A stretch of DNA of 23,466 nucleotides from JAKAQB01 sp027320105 (GTDB taxonomy: Bacteria; Actinomycetota; Acidimicrobiia; Acidimicrobiales; Palsa-688), in NCBI GenBank assembly GCA_027320105.1, contig DAHVMA010000090.1:1-23466 (forward strand), read 5' to 3'. The notes under the pieces are model-generated. The model ran no database searches and had not been told where the DNA came from. It saw only the letters and a program-made list of their open reading frames with translations. This document shows positions 6,602 to 13,793 of this stretch, piece by piece. A program made the position numbers and the translations under genes. The number at the start of each line of letters is the position of its first letter. Within the stretch, counting starts at the first letter, position 1.

Positions 6602-7354
6602 TCAGCCGCCTGCGAGGCTCAGCTCGGCGCGGCAGGGGTCGGCGTCGACGAGCGTGCCGAAGGCGGTCACCGCCGCCCGCGCCCCCGGCGTGCGCTCAGC
6701 GGCGGCAGCGACGATGCCCTCCGTCATCCCCCGGTGCAGGGTGCAGACCAGGTCCGGGTAGGCGGTGGCGAGCTCCCGGAAGGGGCAGCGGGTGAACGCC
6801 ACTTCCCGCGTCGGCCCGGTCCCCTCCGCCACGGGGTCGAACCCGAGGTCGCCGAGCTCGTCGAGCACGGCGGCGAGGCACGCCTCGCGCGGCGAGCGCC
6901 GCTCCCGCCGGCGCCCGCCGGCCATCGGCCGGCGGGCCGTGCGGGCCGCGCCGGCCCGCCGGCCGATGGCGACCAGCGTGGCCTCACCCGCATCCGAGCC
7001 CGCATCGGGACCGGCGACGGTCTGAGCGGTCTGGGCGAGGGTCTGGGCGAGCGCCTCGGCGAGCAGATGGGCGAGGACCCGCGACCCGTCCGGCAAGAGG
7101 CCCACCCCCGCTGCGTCAGCGCTGAGCGCCCAGTGGTGCTGCGGGCGGCCGACGCCGCCCTGGCCGGCGGTGGAGGCACGGACCAGGCCGACGGCGCGCA
7201 GGCGTTCGAGGTGGAGCCGGACGGTGTTGGGGTGCAGGTCCAGGCGCTGGGCCAGCTCGATGGTCGAGAGGGGGCACTCCGACCGGCCCAACTCGGTGAA
7301 GATGGCGTAGCGGGAGTCGTCGGCGAGCGCCTTCAGCACCGGCAGCCGATCCAC
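6602..7354 (-). CDS. SufR-like HTH regulator with Cys-rich C-terminal domain
   Basis: A 250-residue protein. An ArsR/DeoR-type winged helix occupies about residues 1-85 (LKALADDSRYAIFTEL, STIELAQRLDLHPNTVRLHLERLRAVGLV, wing GVGRPQHHWALS). The C-terminal domain places Cys at FTRCPFRELA, DLVCTLHRGM and DADPCRAEL. A spaced Cys set in this position is the mark of SufR-type repressors that sense Fe-S status. The neighbours (HesB carrier downstream, Mrp carrier divergent) fit that role. I chose the GTG at 7354: TACGCT ends six bases before it (leaderless pattern), and the frame further upstream is a Pro/Ala-rich extension that would overlap the divergent mrp gene. SufR is an inference; another Cys-containing ArsR-type sensor is possible. 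Confidence 0.7.
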   Translation of the reverse strand: MDRLPVLKALADDSRYAIFTELGRSECPLSTIELAQRLDLHPNTVRLHLERLRAVGLVRASTAGQGGVGRPQHHWALSADAAGVGLLPDGSRVLAHLLAEALAQTLAQTAQTVAGPDAGSDAGEATLVAIGRRAGAARTARRPMAGGRRRERRSPREACLAAVLDELGDLGFDPVAEGTGPTREVAFTRCPFRELATAYPDLVCTLHRGMTEGIVAAAAERTPGARAAVTAFGTLVDADPCRAELSLAGG

Positions 7355-7360
7355 TACGCG

Positions 7361-7366
7361 AGCGTA
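7361..7366 (-). promoter_or_regulatory. -10 box of a leaderless promoter for the SufR-like gene
   Basis: TACGCT on the minus strand, six bases from the GTG start. There is no Shine-Dalgarno sequence and no clear -35. Confidence 0.4.
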
Positions 7367-7443
7367 CCCACCGCCGGCGGGCAGGCCGGCGGGGCGGGGC
7401 GGCGTTGGTGGCGCCGGCGGCGGGCCGGCGGGGCAGGCGCCGG

Positions 7444-7449
7444 TAGACT
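7444..7449 (+). promoter_or_regulatory. -10 box of a leaderless promoter for mrp
   Basis: TAGACT, six bases before the mrp GTG. It mirrors the divergent box at 7361-7366, so the two promoters share one ~80-base GC-rich spacer where a common operator could lie. Confidence 0.4.
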
Positions 7450-7455
7450 CCCGCC

Positions 7456-8928
7456 GTGGGAGCACCGGATGGGACCAGCGTGGTGGCACCCGACGAGCCC
7501 CGGATCCGCGCCGCCATGCGGGGCGTGATCGACCCCGAGCTCGGCGGCGACGTCGTCGAGTTGGGCATGTACCTCGGTGCGGACGTCGACGCTGGAGGCA
7601 ACGTGACGGTCCGGCTCGCCCTCACCACGGCGGCCTGCCCGTTGCGGACCCAGCTCCAGCGGGACGTGACCGCCCGCGTCGGCTCGCTCCCCGGTGTCGG
7701 CTCGGTGTCCGTGCGCACGTCCGAGATGAGCCGCGACCAGCGCCGGTCGCTCATGGATCGCGCCCGCGCCCGGGCCCAGCAACGGGCGCCGGCGACCCGC
7801 ATCCCCGCCCGGACGCGCGTCCTCGCTGTCTCCTCCGGCAAGGGCGGCGTCGGCAAGTCGTCTGTCACCGTCAACCTCGCCGTCTCCCTCGCGGCGCGCG
7901 GTCACCTCGTCGGGTTGATCGACGCCGACATCGCCGGCTTCTCGGTGCCGCGCATGCTCGGCATGGAGGGCAGGATCGGCGCCCTTCGCGTCGAGGACGG
8001 CGCCGCGTCCCGCCTCGCCCTCTCCCCGGTGCGCAAGCCGTTCGGCACCGGGCAGATCGAGGTGCTGTCCATGGGCTTCCTCTCGGGCGAGGACGAAGCG
8101 ATCATGTGGCGGGGGCTCATGCTCAACCGGGCCGTCCAGCACTTCGTCGAGGACGCCGAGTGGGGCGACCTCGACTACCTGCTGGTGGACATGCCCCCCG
8201 GCACAGGCGACGTGCAGATGGGCCTCGCCCGCATGCTCCCCCGTGCCGAGATGCTGATCGTCACGACCCCGGCCCTCGCCGCCCAGAAGGTGGCGGCCCG
8301 GGCAGCGGACATGGCCCGGCGCGGCCACCTCCGCGTCGCCGGCGTCATCGAGAACATGAGCGGGTTCACTTGCGGGCATGGGGAACGCCACGACCTCTTC
8401 GGCCGGGACGGCGGTGAGCGCCTCGCCGCCGAGATCGGCGCCGGCCTGCTAGCCCGGATCCCCATCGAGCCGGCGGTGTCCGCCGGGGGGGACGCCGGCG
8501 AGCCGGCGGCACTGGGGAACGGTCCGGCGGCGGCGGCGTTCGGCCGGCTTGCGGAGGCGGTGATGTCGGTGGCGCCGGTGGTGGAGATGCGGGACTGTTC
8601 GGCCCGGCTCCTGGATGCGGTGACTGCCGGCGGCGGTGGGGCCGGCGGCGGTGGGGCCGGCGGCGGCGGGGCCGGCGGCGGCGGGGCCGGCGGCGGCGGG
8701 GCCGGCGGGGACGAGAACGCCGGCGACAGCGATCCGGGTGATTTGTCCCGCTCTCCGTCCCGCCGCGGGGGCGAACCGCGCGCAGCTGAGCGGACCGCGC
8801 GCACCGGCGACGGCATGCCGTCGCCGGTGCGCGCAGTTAGCGTGGCTGCGCGCGGTTCGCTGTCCCAGGAAGCCCGGCTGCCACACAGTGTGGCGCCGCC
8901 ACCCCTGGGCGACCGCTCACCGCGCTGA
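7456..8928 (+). CDS. mrp: Mrp/ApbC (NBP35-type) Fe-S carrier P-loop ATPase with long C-terminal extension
   Basis: An N-terminal MIP18/DUF59 domain (residues ~13-90, RAAMRGVIDPELGGDVVELG, with TTAACPL) is followed by a deviant Walker A SSGKGGVGKSS near residue 127, the switch DADIAGFSVPRMLG, and YLLVDMPPGTGDVQ. This is the standard Mrp core, which binds and transfers Fe-S clusters. The usual CPxC ligand pair in the MSxF region is altered to MSGFTCGHGERH, one Cys with a His. The family normally ends near residue 375-390. Here five perfect 15-base repeats add a Gly/Ala linker (residues ~391-415). About 75 low-complexity residues follow, including an 88-base palindrome. The GTG at 7456 follows a TAGACT box by six bases. 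The core is certain; whether the tail is stable protein is not. Confidence 0.9.
   Translation: MGAPDGTSVVAPDEPRIRAAMRGVIDPELGGDVVELGMYLGADVDAGGNVTVRLALTTAACPLRTQLQRDVTARVGSLPGVGSVSVRTSEMSRDQRRSLMDRARARAQQRAPATRIPARTRVLAVSSGKGGVGKSSVTVNLAVSLAARGHLVGLIDADIAGFSVPRMLGMEGRIGALRVEDGAASRLALSPVRKPFGTGQIEVLSMGFLSGEDEAIMWRGLMLNRAVQHFVEDAEWGDLDYLLVDMPPGTGDVQMGLARMLPRAEMLIVTTPALAAQKVAARAADMARRGHLRVAGVIENMSGFTCGHGERHDLFGRDGGERLAAEIGAGLLARIPIEPAVSAGGDAGEPAALGNGPAAAAFGRLAEAVMSVAPVVEMRDCSARLLDAVTAGGGGAGGGGAGGGGAGGGGAGGGGAGGDENAGDSDPGDLSRSPSRRGGEPRAAERTARTGDGMPSPVRAVSVAARGSLSQEARLPHSVAPPPLGDRSPR
8626..8700 (+). repeat. Five 15-base tandem repeats encoding Ala-Gly4
   Basis: Units of GCCGGCGGCGGTGGG or GCCGGCGGCGGCGGG, five in a row plus a partial sixth, all in frame within mrp. 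They encode a flexible AGGGG linker between the ATPase core and the odd tail. Copy number is likely variable, with in-frame changes only. Confidence 0.9.
8772..8859. repeat. 88-base interrupted palindrome within the mrp 3' end
   Basis: The arms are 44 bases each, centred between 8815 and 8816. The inner 19 bases of each arm (GCGCGCACCGGCGACGGCA and its complement) pair perfectly. The outer 15 (CGAACCGCGCGCAGC) also pair perfectly. Only a 10-base internal segment is mismatched. As RNA this would be a very stable two-part stem. It could act as a terminator, a REP-like element or an inserted palindromic repeat. It is translated as part of the mrp frame. Confidence 0.92.
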
Positions 8929-8991
8929 ACCCTCTCCACCGCCGGCCCCGCAACCCTCCACCGCCGGCACTGTGACCCTCGATGACCGAAG

Positions 8992-8997
8992 TACCGT
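8992..8997 (+). promoter_or_regulatory. -10 box of a leaderless promoter for the trypsin-fold protein
   Basis: TACCGT, eight bases before the ATG at 9006. TGTGAC at 8971-8976 is a possible weak -35 with a short 15-base spacer. Confidence 0.35.
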
Positions 8998-9005
8998 GTG
9001 ACCAC

Positions 9006-10148
9006 ATGTCCGAACGGCACCTCGAGGCGCCTCCACGCACGTCGAGCTGGCCTCCCCGCCTCGATGAACCCGCCCCGGCCGCCGAGCCCACCACGGGGGT
9101 GGTCCCTGGCCCCGATCCCGGTCCCCCCACCCTGGGGCTACCGGGACTGGCACCGCCGCCCCCTCCACCTCCCGCCCCTCCGGCGGGCACCCCTCCGGCG
9201 GGCAGCGCGCCCGCGAACGGCGCGCCGGCAACCACCCCGCCGGCGGGTGGCCACGAAGGCAGCCCCCACCTCCGGCTGCTGCCCCGAACGCTTCTCGGCA
9301 TCACGAGCATGGTCCTCGCCCTGGCCGTCGGCGCCGGGCTCAGCAGCGTGGGCCTCTACTCGTACTACCAGTACCGCCTCGATCAGACCGACCGCCGCGT
9401 CAACGCCCTCATCCACGGCTACCGCACCCAGTTCCTGCGGGCGGAGGCCGATCTCCGGGCGGCCGCTGCGACCGGCAAGGCCCAGGTCCAGGCAGCTGCC
9501 GCTGGCGGCCTCCAGGCCGGCACGGACCCGGCCGCCCAGCAGGCGCTGGTGCGGGCGCTGTCACCGTCCCTGTTCGTGGTCACCACACAGAACACGAGCG
9601 GCGCGCCATCGGTGGCGACCGCGTTCGTCGTGTCGTCCAGCCCCACGGAGTCGCTGCTGCTCACGTCGTACACCGCCGTGGCCGCGGCGACCACCTCGCC
9701 CGGCCCGGCCGTCTACGTACGGCCGGCGTCGGGGTCCGGACCGAGCGAGAAGGTGACCGTCCGCACGTGGGACCCGACGCACGACCTCGCAATCATCGTC
9801 CTTCCGGTGGGGCACCTGCCTGTGCTGCGGCCAGCGCCACGCCGGCCGGGACCGCAGCTCGGCCAGACAGTCTTCGCCGTCTCGGCCCTCGGCGGCGAGG
9901 GAGGCGCCATCGCTTCCGGTGAGATCGATGACGTTTCGAGCGCCGGGATCGCCAACGACATCCCGATCGGGCTCAGCTTCCAAGGGGCCCCGGTGGTCGA
10001 CGCCCTGGGTGCTGTGCTCGGGGTGGCGTCGCGCACCTATGCGCCGCTCGGCTTCGCCCCCAGTGGCGTGTGGTTCGCGCCCTACGTCCGGATGGCGTGC
10101 GACCGGGTCCTGAGCTGCCCCGGCGGGTCCATCAGCTCGAGCAGTTGA
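9006..10148 (+). CDS. Membrane-anchored trypsin/HtrA-fold protein, probably catalytically dead
   Basis: About 380 residues: a Pro/Ala-rich cytoplasmic N-terminus (residues ~1-85), one transmembrane helix (LLGITSMVLALAVGAGLSSVGL, ~95-120), an Ala-rich stalk likely to be helical (RAEADLRAAAATGKAQVQ), then a domain with HtrA-type chymotrypsin-fold landmarks. These are the strand region SLFVVTT, LLLTSYTAVA where the family has TNxHVV, HDLAIIVLP around the catalytic Asp, and FQGAPVVDALGAVLGV where the family has GNSGGPLxxxxG. The His and Ser of the triad are both missing; only the Asp position remains. I prefer ATG 9006 over ATG 8982 because a TANNNT box precedes it. The likely role is a binding or scaffold domain outside the membrane; the ligand is unknown. 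Confidence 0.65.
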   Translation: MSERHLEAPPRTSSWPPRLDEPAPAAEPTTGVVPGPDPGPPTLGLPGLAPPPPPPPAPPAGTPPAGSAPANGAPATTPPAGGHEGSPHLRLLPRTLLGITSMVLALAVGAGLSSVGLYSYYQYRLDQTDRRVNALIHGYRTQFLRAEADLRAAAATGKAQVQAAAAGGLQAGTDPAAQQALVRALSPSLFVVTTQNTSGAPSVATAFVVSSSPTESLLLTSYTAVAAATTSPGPAVYVRPASGSGPSEKVTVRTWDPTHDLAIIVLPVGHLPVLRPAPRRPGPQLGQTVFAVSALGGEGGAIASGEIDDVSSAGIANDIPIGLSFQGAPVVDALGAVLGVASRTYAPLGFAPSGVWFAPYVRMACDRVLSCPGGSISSSS

Positions 10149-10162
10149 CCCGCCGCACACCC

Positions 10163-10211
10163 AAGAGGTCCAGCATGCCAGGAGGTTCAGCATGCCCAGG
10201 AGGTTCAGCCG
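10163..10211. repeat. Three 17-18-base tandem repeats spanning the whiB stop
   Basis: AGGAGGTTCAGCATGCCC units: a diverged first copy from 10163, a full copy at 10180-10197 and a partial third at 10198-10211. The TCA in the third copy (10205-10207) is the whiB stop codon read on the minus strand. The repeat lies between the convergent ends of the trypsin-fold gene and whiB. Confidence 0.85.
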
Positions 10212-10459
10212 TCGAGCAGCGCCCGGCGCTCCGTTTCGTTCACGCCTCCCCAGATGCCATGCGGTTCCCGGATGCGCAGGGCGTAGTCGAGGCAATCACG
10301 CCTGACGGCGCAGGATGCGCAGATCGCCTTGGCCTTGGCCTCCCGCGCCTCACGGTCGTCCTTGCGCTCGAAGTGTGACGGTGGGAAGAAGATCAGCGTG
10401 TTGGGCCCTCGGCAGGCCGCTCGGGCTTGCCACAGGTCCTCCAGTTGCTGCGCACTCAC
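10205..10459 (-). CDS. WhiB-family Fe-S transcriptional regulator
   Basis: An 84-residue WhiB-like protein with all four cluster Cys (ARAACRGP, then ICASCAVRRDC) and the GIWGG turn followed by a basic ETERRALL end. WhiB proteins carry a redox-sensitive [4Fe-4S] cluster and bind the primary sigma factor. Translation begins at GTG 10457-10459, with GGGGGAG 8-9 bases upstream. A promoter with a 17-base spacer precedes it. The gene lies back to back with two ArsA-like ATPases. In Mycobacterium and Streptomyces such a pair neighbours whiB4/wblA, so this could be the same linkage group. However, the protein is shorter and its insert (FFPPSHFERKDDREAREAK) differs, so I give no subfamily symbol. Confidence 0.93.
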   Translation of the reverse strand: MSAQQLEDLWQARAACRGPNTLIFFPPSHFERKDDREAREAKAKAICASCAVRRDCLDYALRIREPHGIWGGVNETERRALLDG

Positions 10460-10486
10460 GGACGTGCTCCCCCTTTCGGCGCTGCA

Positions 10487-10515
10487 ACCCTAGACCCGGC
10501 TGCGACGGCCGACAA
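10487..10515 (-). promoter_or_regulatory. whiB promoter (-35 TTGTCG, 17 bases, -10 TAGGGT)
   Basis: On the minus strand TTGTCG (10510-10515) and TAGGGT (10487-10492) are separated by exactly 17 bases. This gives a start of transcription near 10480 and a leader of about 20 bases with the Shine-Dalgarno run. It is the best sigma70-type promoter seen in the window. Confidence 0.6.
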
Positions 10516-10697
10516 GCCCGAAGTTGGGACCGGGATGCCGCCCTGACCAGCGCTTTCGGCAGGAATGCTTCATCGCCGGCCGCATTCGGCGCGGGGTCGG
10601 CCACGCCCAGGCACCGGATCCATCATGCCCCGACGTGACTAGGTTGGCATGCTACGCAGCGACCAAGCGGGTCGCGCCGCCGCCCTACAGGAGGTCC

Positions 10698-11765
10698 GTG
10701 CAGCCCCGAGCGTTTTGCTCGCAGTCGACGGTGGTCATCGTGGCGGGCAAGGGGGGAGTCGGCAAGACGACGGTGGCGGCAACGATGGCCCTGATGGCCG
10801 CCCGCGCCGGCCGGCGCGCCCTCGTCGTGGACGTTGAGGGGACGGCGGCGCTGCCGGCGCTCTTCGGCCGGGACGCGCCGCTCGGCTACGAGCCGGTCAC
10901 CCTCGAAGCTGCGTCCGATGGCAGCGGTCCCGTCATCGGCCGCACGTTGACCCCCGACGATGCCTTGGCGGAGTACCTGGACGACCACGGCCTGCGCCGC
11001 GTGTCGAAGCGCATGACGGCGACCGGGACCCTGGAGCTGGTTGCTACCGCCATACCGGGGATCAAGGACATCCTCGTGCTCGGCAAGGTGAAGCAGCTCG
11101 AGCAGGCGGCTCCTTCCCAAGGAACGGACCTGATCGTGGTGGACGCCCCCGCCGCCGGCCACGCTGTGGGTTTCCTGGCGACGGCCCGCGGCCTGCTCGA
11201 CGCCATCGGTGTCGGTCCCATCCGGGCGCAGTCCGCCGACGTGCTCGACCTGCTCACGGACCCGCGCCGCTGCCAGGTCCTGCTCGTGACGCTCCCCGAG
11301 GAGACGCCCGTCAACGAGGTCGTCGAGACGGCGTTCCTCCTCGAGGACCGCGTCGGCGTAAAGCTCGGTCCCGTCGTCGTCAACGGCATGATCCCCGTCC
11401 TCGACCTGCCCGACGACGTCGCCGGCGCGGCCGCTGAGGCCGGCGTGGTCCTCGACCCCGCAGCCCGCGGTGCCCTTTCGGCAGCCGCCCGGTTCCGCCG
11501 CCACCGCCAAGAGCTGCAGGCGCGGCAGGTCGAACGGCTGGCGGGGGCGTTGCCGCTGCCGCAGCTCCGCCTGCCGTTCCTCTGGACGACCGAGCTCGGC
11601 CGGCCGGAGCTGGGCGCCCTCGCCGACGCCCTGGCCGGCGCCGTGACCGACCTGCCGGACGCCGAGCCGCCCGAGACCGCCCAGCCGCCCGAGACCACCC
11701 AGCCGCCCGAGCCACCGGTCACCGGGACGCCCGAGCCCCCCAACGACGCCGGCCCGCCAGCGTGA
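10698..11765 (+). CDS. ArsA/Get3-like P-loop ATPase, first of pair (Rv3679-like)
   Basis: 355 residues. Deviant Walker A VAGKGGVGKTT sits near the N-terminus, VVDVEGTAALPALFG follows, then IPGIKDILVLGKV and the switch II/Walker B LIVVDAPAAGH. The order and spacing match the actinobacterial anion-ATPase homologue next to whiB4. A canonical ArsA has two P-loops in one chain and metal-binding Cys; neither is present, so arsenite transport is unlikely. The C-terminal 35 residues are a Pro/Glu repeat (QPPET). I start at GTG 10698 because AGGAGG ends three bases before it (tight spacing); the frame is open further upstream but without family-like sequence. The stop overlaps the next gene by four bases (GTGA), implying coupling and perhaps a heterodimer. 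Confidence 0.85.
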   Translation: MQPRAFCSQSTVVIVAGKGGVGKTTVAATMALMAARAGRRALVVDVEGTAALPALFGRDAPLGYEPVTLEAASDGSGPVIGRTLTPDDALAEYLDDHGLRRVSKRMTATGTLELVATAIPGIKDILVLGKVKQLEQAAPSQGTDLIVVDAPAAGHAVGFLATARGLLDAIGVGPIRAQSADVLDLLTDPRRCQVLLVTLPEETPVNEVVETAFLLEDRVGVKLGPVVVNGMIPVLDLPDDVAGAAAEAGVVLDPAARGALSAAARFRRHRQELQARQVERLAGALPLPQLRLPFLWTTELGRPELGALADALAGAVTDLPDAEPPETAQPPETTQPPEPPVTGTPEPPNDAGPPA

Positions 11766-12859
11766 GCACCCCCTCCCTCACCGACGCGCTGGCCGGCGCC
11801 GACGTAGTCATCTGCGCCGGCCCGGGTGGCGTCGGCAAGACCACCACGGCGGCAGCGGTCGCCGTCCACGCCGCCGCGAGCGGCCAGCGAGCGTGCGTAG
11901 TGACGATCGACCCTGCCAAGCGGTTGGCCGACGCCCTGGGGCTCGAGGCCCTCGGTAACGAGCCCCACCCGGTGGAGGGGCCCTGGGGGGACGGCGGCGG
12001 CCTCTGGGCCCTGATGCTCGATACCAAGTCGACCTTCGACACGCTGGTCCGCCGCTACGCCGCCGGCCCGCAGCAGGCGGGGGCGATCCTCTCCAACCCC
12101 TTCTACCGCAACATCTCGGGCGCGTTGTCCGGCACCCAGGAGTACATGGCCGTCGAGAAGCTCTACGAGTTGCACGACGAAGGCCGCTTCGACCTTGTGG
12201 TGGTGGACACCCCGCCGACGCGCCAGGCCCTCGACTTCCTCGATGCGCCCCGCCGGCTGATGCGGTTCCTCGACAACAGGATCTTCCGGGTGCTGATGAT
12301 GCCGACCCGAGCGGGTCTGCGAGCGGTCAACGTCGCCACCCAGCTGCTGCTCCGGGTGATCTCACGGGTGGTCGGCGGCGAGGTGGTGGGACAGGCGCTC
12401 GCCTTCTTCACCGCCTTCGAGGGCATGGAGCAGGGGTTCCGGGACCGCACCGATCGGGTCGAGGCGCTGCTGCGGGCCGAGACCACCCGGTACGTGCTCA
12501 TTGCGTCGCCGCGCGCCGCTGCCACCGCCGAGGCCTGCTACTTCGCCCGAAGGCTCGCCGCCGCCGGCATGGGCGTGGCCGCCGTCGTCGAGAACCGGGT
12601 GTTCCCGGACTACGGGCCTCCTCCGCCCGGCATCGACACGCCGAAAGCCGCCGCCCTCCCCAACTCCCGCTCTCTCTCAGCGCTTCTGGCCAACGCCGCT
12701 GAGCTGCACCGTGTGGCGACGAGCGAAGCAAGACACATCCGGGCTCTTGCGGCTGCGACCCCCGGTGCCCGTCTCGTCAGGGTGCCGTTCCTCACCGACG
12801 AGGTGCACGATCTCGTCGGCCTCTCGGAAGTTGCCGCCCACCTCTTCCCGGGGTCCTAG
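11762..12859 (+). CDS. ArsA/Get3-like P-loop ATPase, second of pair (Rv3680-like)
   Basis: 365 residues. Walker A CAGPGGVGKTTT and TIDPAKRLADALG (the ArsA/Get3 A-loop) come first. Family blocks ALMLDTKSTFDTLV, SGTQEYMAVEKLYEL, LVVVDTPPTRQALDFLDAPRR follow. FDNR-type and central hydrophobic helices come next. The DTPPTRQALDFL motif is typical of the actinobacterial partner of the upstream gene. The pair in mycobacteria has been described as Get3-like redox/whiB4-linked ATPases; membrane-protein targeting or anion handling are unproven possibilities here. It is translationally coupled to the first ATPase and converges on the STAS gene with 25 bases between stops. The GTG start at 11762 is fixed by the overlap. 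Confidence 0.87.
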   Translation: MSTPSLTDALAGADVVICAGPGGVGKTTTAAAVAVHAAASGQRACVVTIDPAKRLADALGLEALGNEPHPVEGPWGDGGGLWALMLDTKSTFDTLVRRYAAGPQQAGAILSNPFYRNISGALSGTQEYMAVEKLYELHDEGRFDLVVVDTPPTRQALDFLDAPRRLMRFLDNRIFRVLMMPTRAGLRAVNVATQLLLRVISRVVGGEVVGQALAFFTAFEGMEQGFRDRTDRVEALLRAETTRYVLIASPRAAATAEACYFARRLAAAGMGVAAVVENRVFPDYGPPPPGIDTPKAAALPNSRSLSALLANAAELHRVATSEARHIRALAAATPGARLVRVPFLTDEVHDLVGLSEVAAHLFPGS

Positions 12860-12884
12860 GAGAGCCGGCCCGTCCTAGCCCGTC

Positions 12885-13253
12885 CTAGCCCTCCTGCTCG
12901 CCGGGCTGGTCGGTCCGCTCGTCGAGGACGGTGATGGCCTGTTCGACGGTCTCGGTGACGGTCACGATGCGGTCGAAGCCGGTGGTCCGCAACAGCCGTA
13001 CGAGCGTCGGGCGGTTGCACGCCACCACCACATCCCCACCGAGCTCCCGGGCGCGGCGAATGCCGCCGATCAGGGCACCGAGGCCCGCCGAATCGACGAA
13101 CGGCACACCGGACATGTCGATGATCAGCTGCTTGCTCGATGCCATCTCCGCGAGGGCTTGGCGGAACTGGCTGACCGTGAACGCGTCGAGCTCCCCCACC
13201 GGTCGGACGATCGTGTAGCCCTCTGGCGTCTGGTCCTGCTGGATCGTGAGCAC
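12885..13253 (-). CDS. STAS-domain anti-sigma factor antagonist
   Basis: A 122-residue SpoIIAA/RsbV-type protein: GYTIVRPVGELDAFTVSQFR, LIIDMSGVPFVDSAGLGALIGG with the Ser of the DSAGL motif that anti-sigma kinases phosphorylate, and VVACNRPTLVRLLRTTGFDRI. Unphosphorylated antagonists bind the kinase/anti-sigma and free the sigma factor. No RsbW-like kinase or sigma gene is nearby, so the partner is elsewhere. The GTG start has GGGAGG four bases upstream. It diverges from a single-domain response regulator over a 65-base gap that contains GGTACCC twice, which is a possible shared control region. Confidence 0.9.
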   Translation of the reverse strand: MLTIQQDQTPEGYTIVRPVGELDAFTVSQFRQALAEMASSKQLIIDMSGVPFVDSAGLGALIGGIRRARELGGDVVVACNRPTLVRLLRTTGFDRIVTVTETVEQAITVLDERTDQPGEQEG

Positions 13254-13305
13254 ACTGCCTCCCGGCGTGACGGTACCCGGATGGTACCCAGCACCCGCAC
13301 GGCGG

Positions 13306-13311
13306 TATCTT
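13306..13311 (+). promoter_or_regulatory. -10 box of a leaderless promoter for the response regulator
   Basis: TATCTT, seven bases before the ATG at 13319. No Shine-Dalgarno sequence is present. Confidence 0.35.
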
Positions 13312-13318
13312 CCGCCTC

Positions 13319-13741
13319 ATGGCCGACATCCTGATCGCCGCCGACAGCCCCGCTGTCTACCGGGAGGTGGCCTCGGTCCTCGCAGACCCTGGTACGACGG
13401 TCAGGTGGGTGCGCCGCGGCCAGGACGTCCACCCTGAGCACGACCGCCAACCCGCCGACCTCATCGTCGTCGACATGCAGATCGGCACCATGGGGGGCAT
13501 CGCCGTCGCCATCGACGTGCGCCTCGAGGCCGACGCCGGCCGCCTGCTCCCCTGCCCGGTCCTCGTGCTGCTCGACCGGCGGGCCGACGTCTTCATGGCC
13601 CGGCGCAGCGGCGTGGACGGGTGGCTGCTCAAACCGCTCGACCCCATCCGCATCCGCCGCGCCGCCGCCACCCTCCTGCAAGCTGGGACCTGGTACGACG
13701 AGACGCTCATCCCCGAGCCGGTCCTCGTACCCGGCGTCTGA
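13319..13741 (+). CDS. Single-domain response regulator (receiver) protein
   Basis: 140 residues with a receiver fold only. ILIAADSPAVYREVASVL covers beta-1/alpha-1 with an Asp of the acidic pocket. LIVVDMQIGTMGG gives the likely phospho-Asp. VLVLLDRRADVFMARRSGVDGWLLKPLD contains the conserved Lys-Pro of beta-5. The Thr/Ser after beta-4 is not obvious (LLDRR), so phosphorylation-linked switching may be altered. No output domain and no kinase are adjacent. It diverges from the STAS gene, which suggests a link to the partner-switching network, but that is inference. Confidence 0.8.
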   Translation: MADILIAADSPAVYREVASVLADPGTTVRWVRRGQDVHPEHDRQPADLIVVDMQIGTMGGIAVAIDVRLEADAGRLLPCPVLVLLDRRADVFMARRSGVDGWLLKPLDPIRIRRAAATLLQAGTWYDETLIPEPVLVPGV

Positions 13742-13793
13742 CCCCATTCCAGCCGCCGGCCGGCACCCTCCGGGCTGCTAGCCTCGCTGGCTC

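Noticed and set aside
8929..8981. Duplicate of AACCCT..CCACCGCCGGC after mrp.
   Set aside because: Two imperfect copies in GC-rich spacer; no sign of function beyond low complexity.
10524..10697. N-terminal extension of the first ArsA-like ATPase up to 10524.
   Set aside because: It has no family similarity and ignores the AGGAGG site directly before GTG 10698.
13254..13318. GGTACCC direct pair between the STAS and response-regulator genes as a defined operator.
   Set aside because: Two seven-base copies only; noted as context but insufficient for an operator call.
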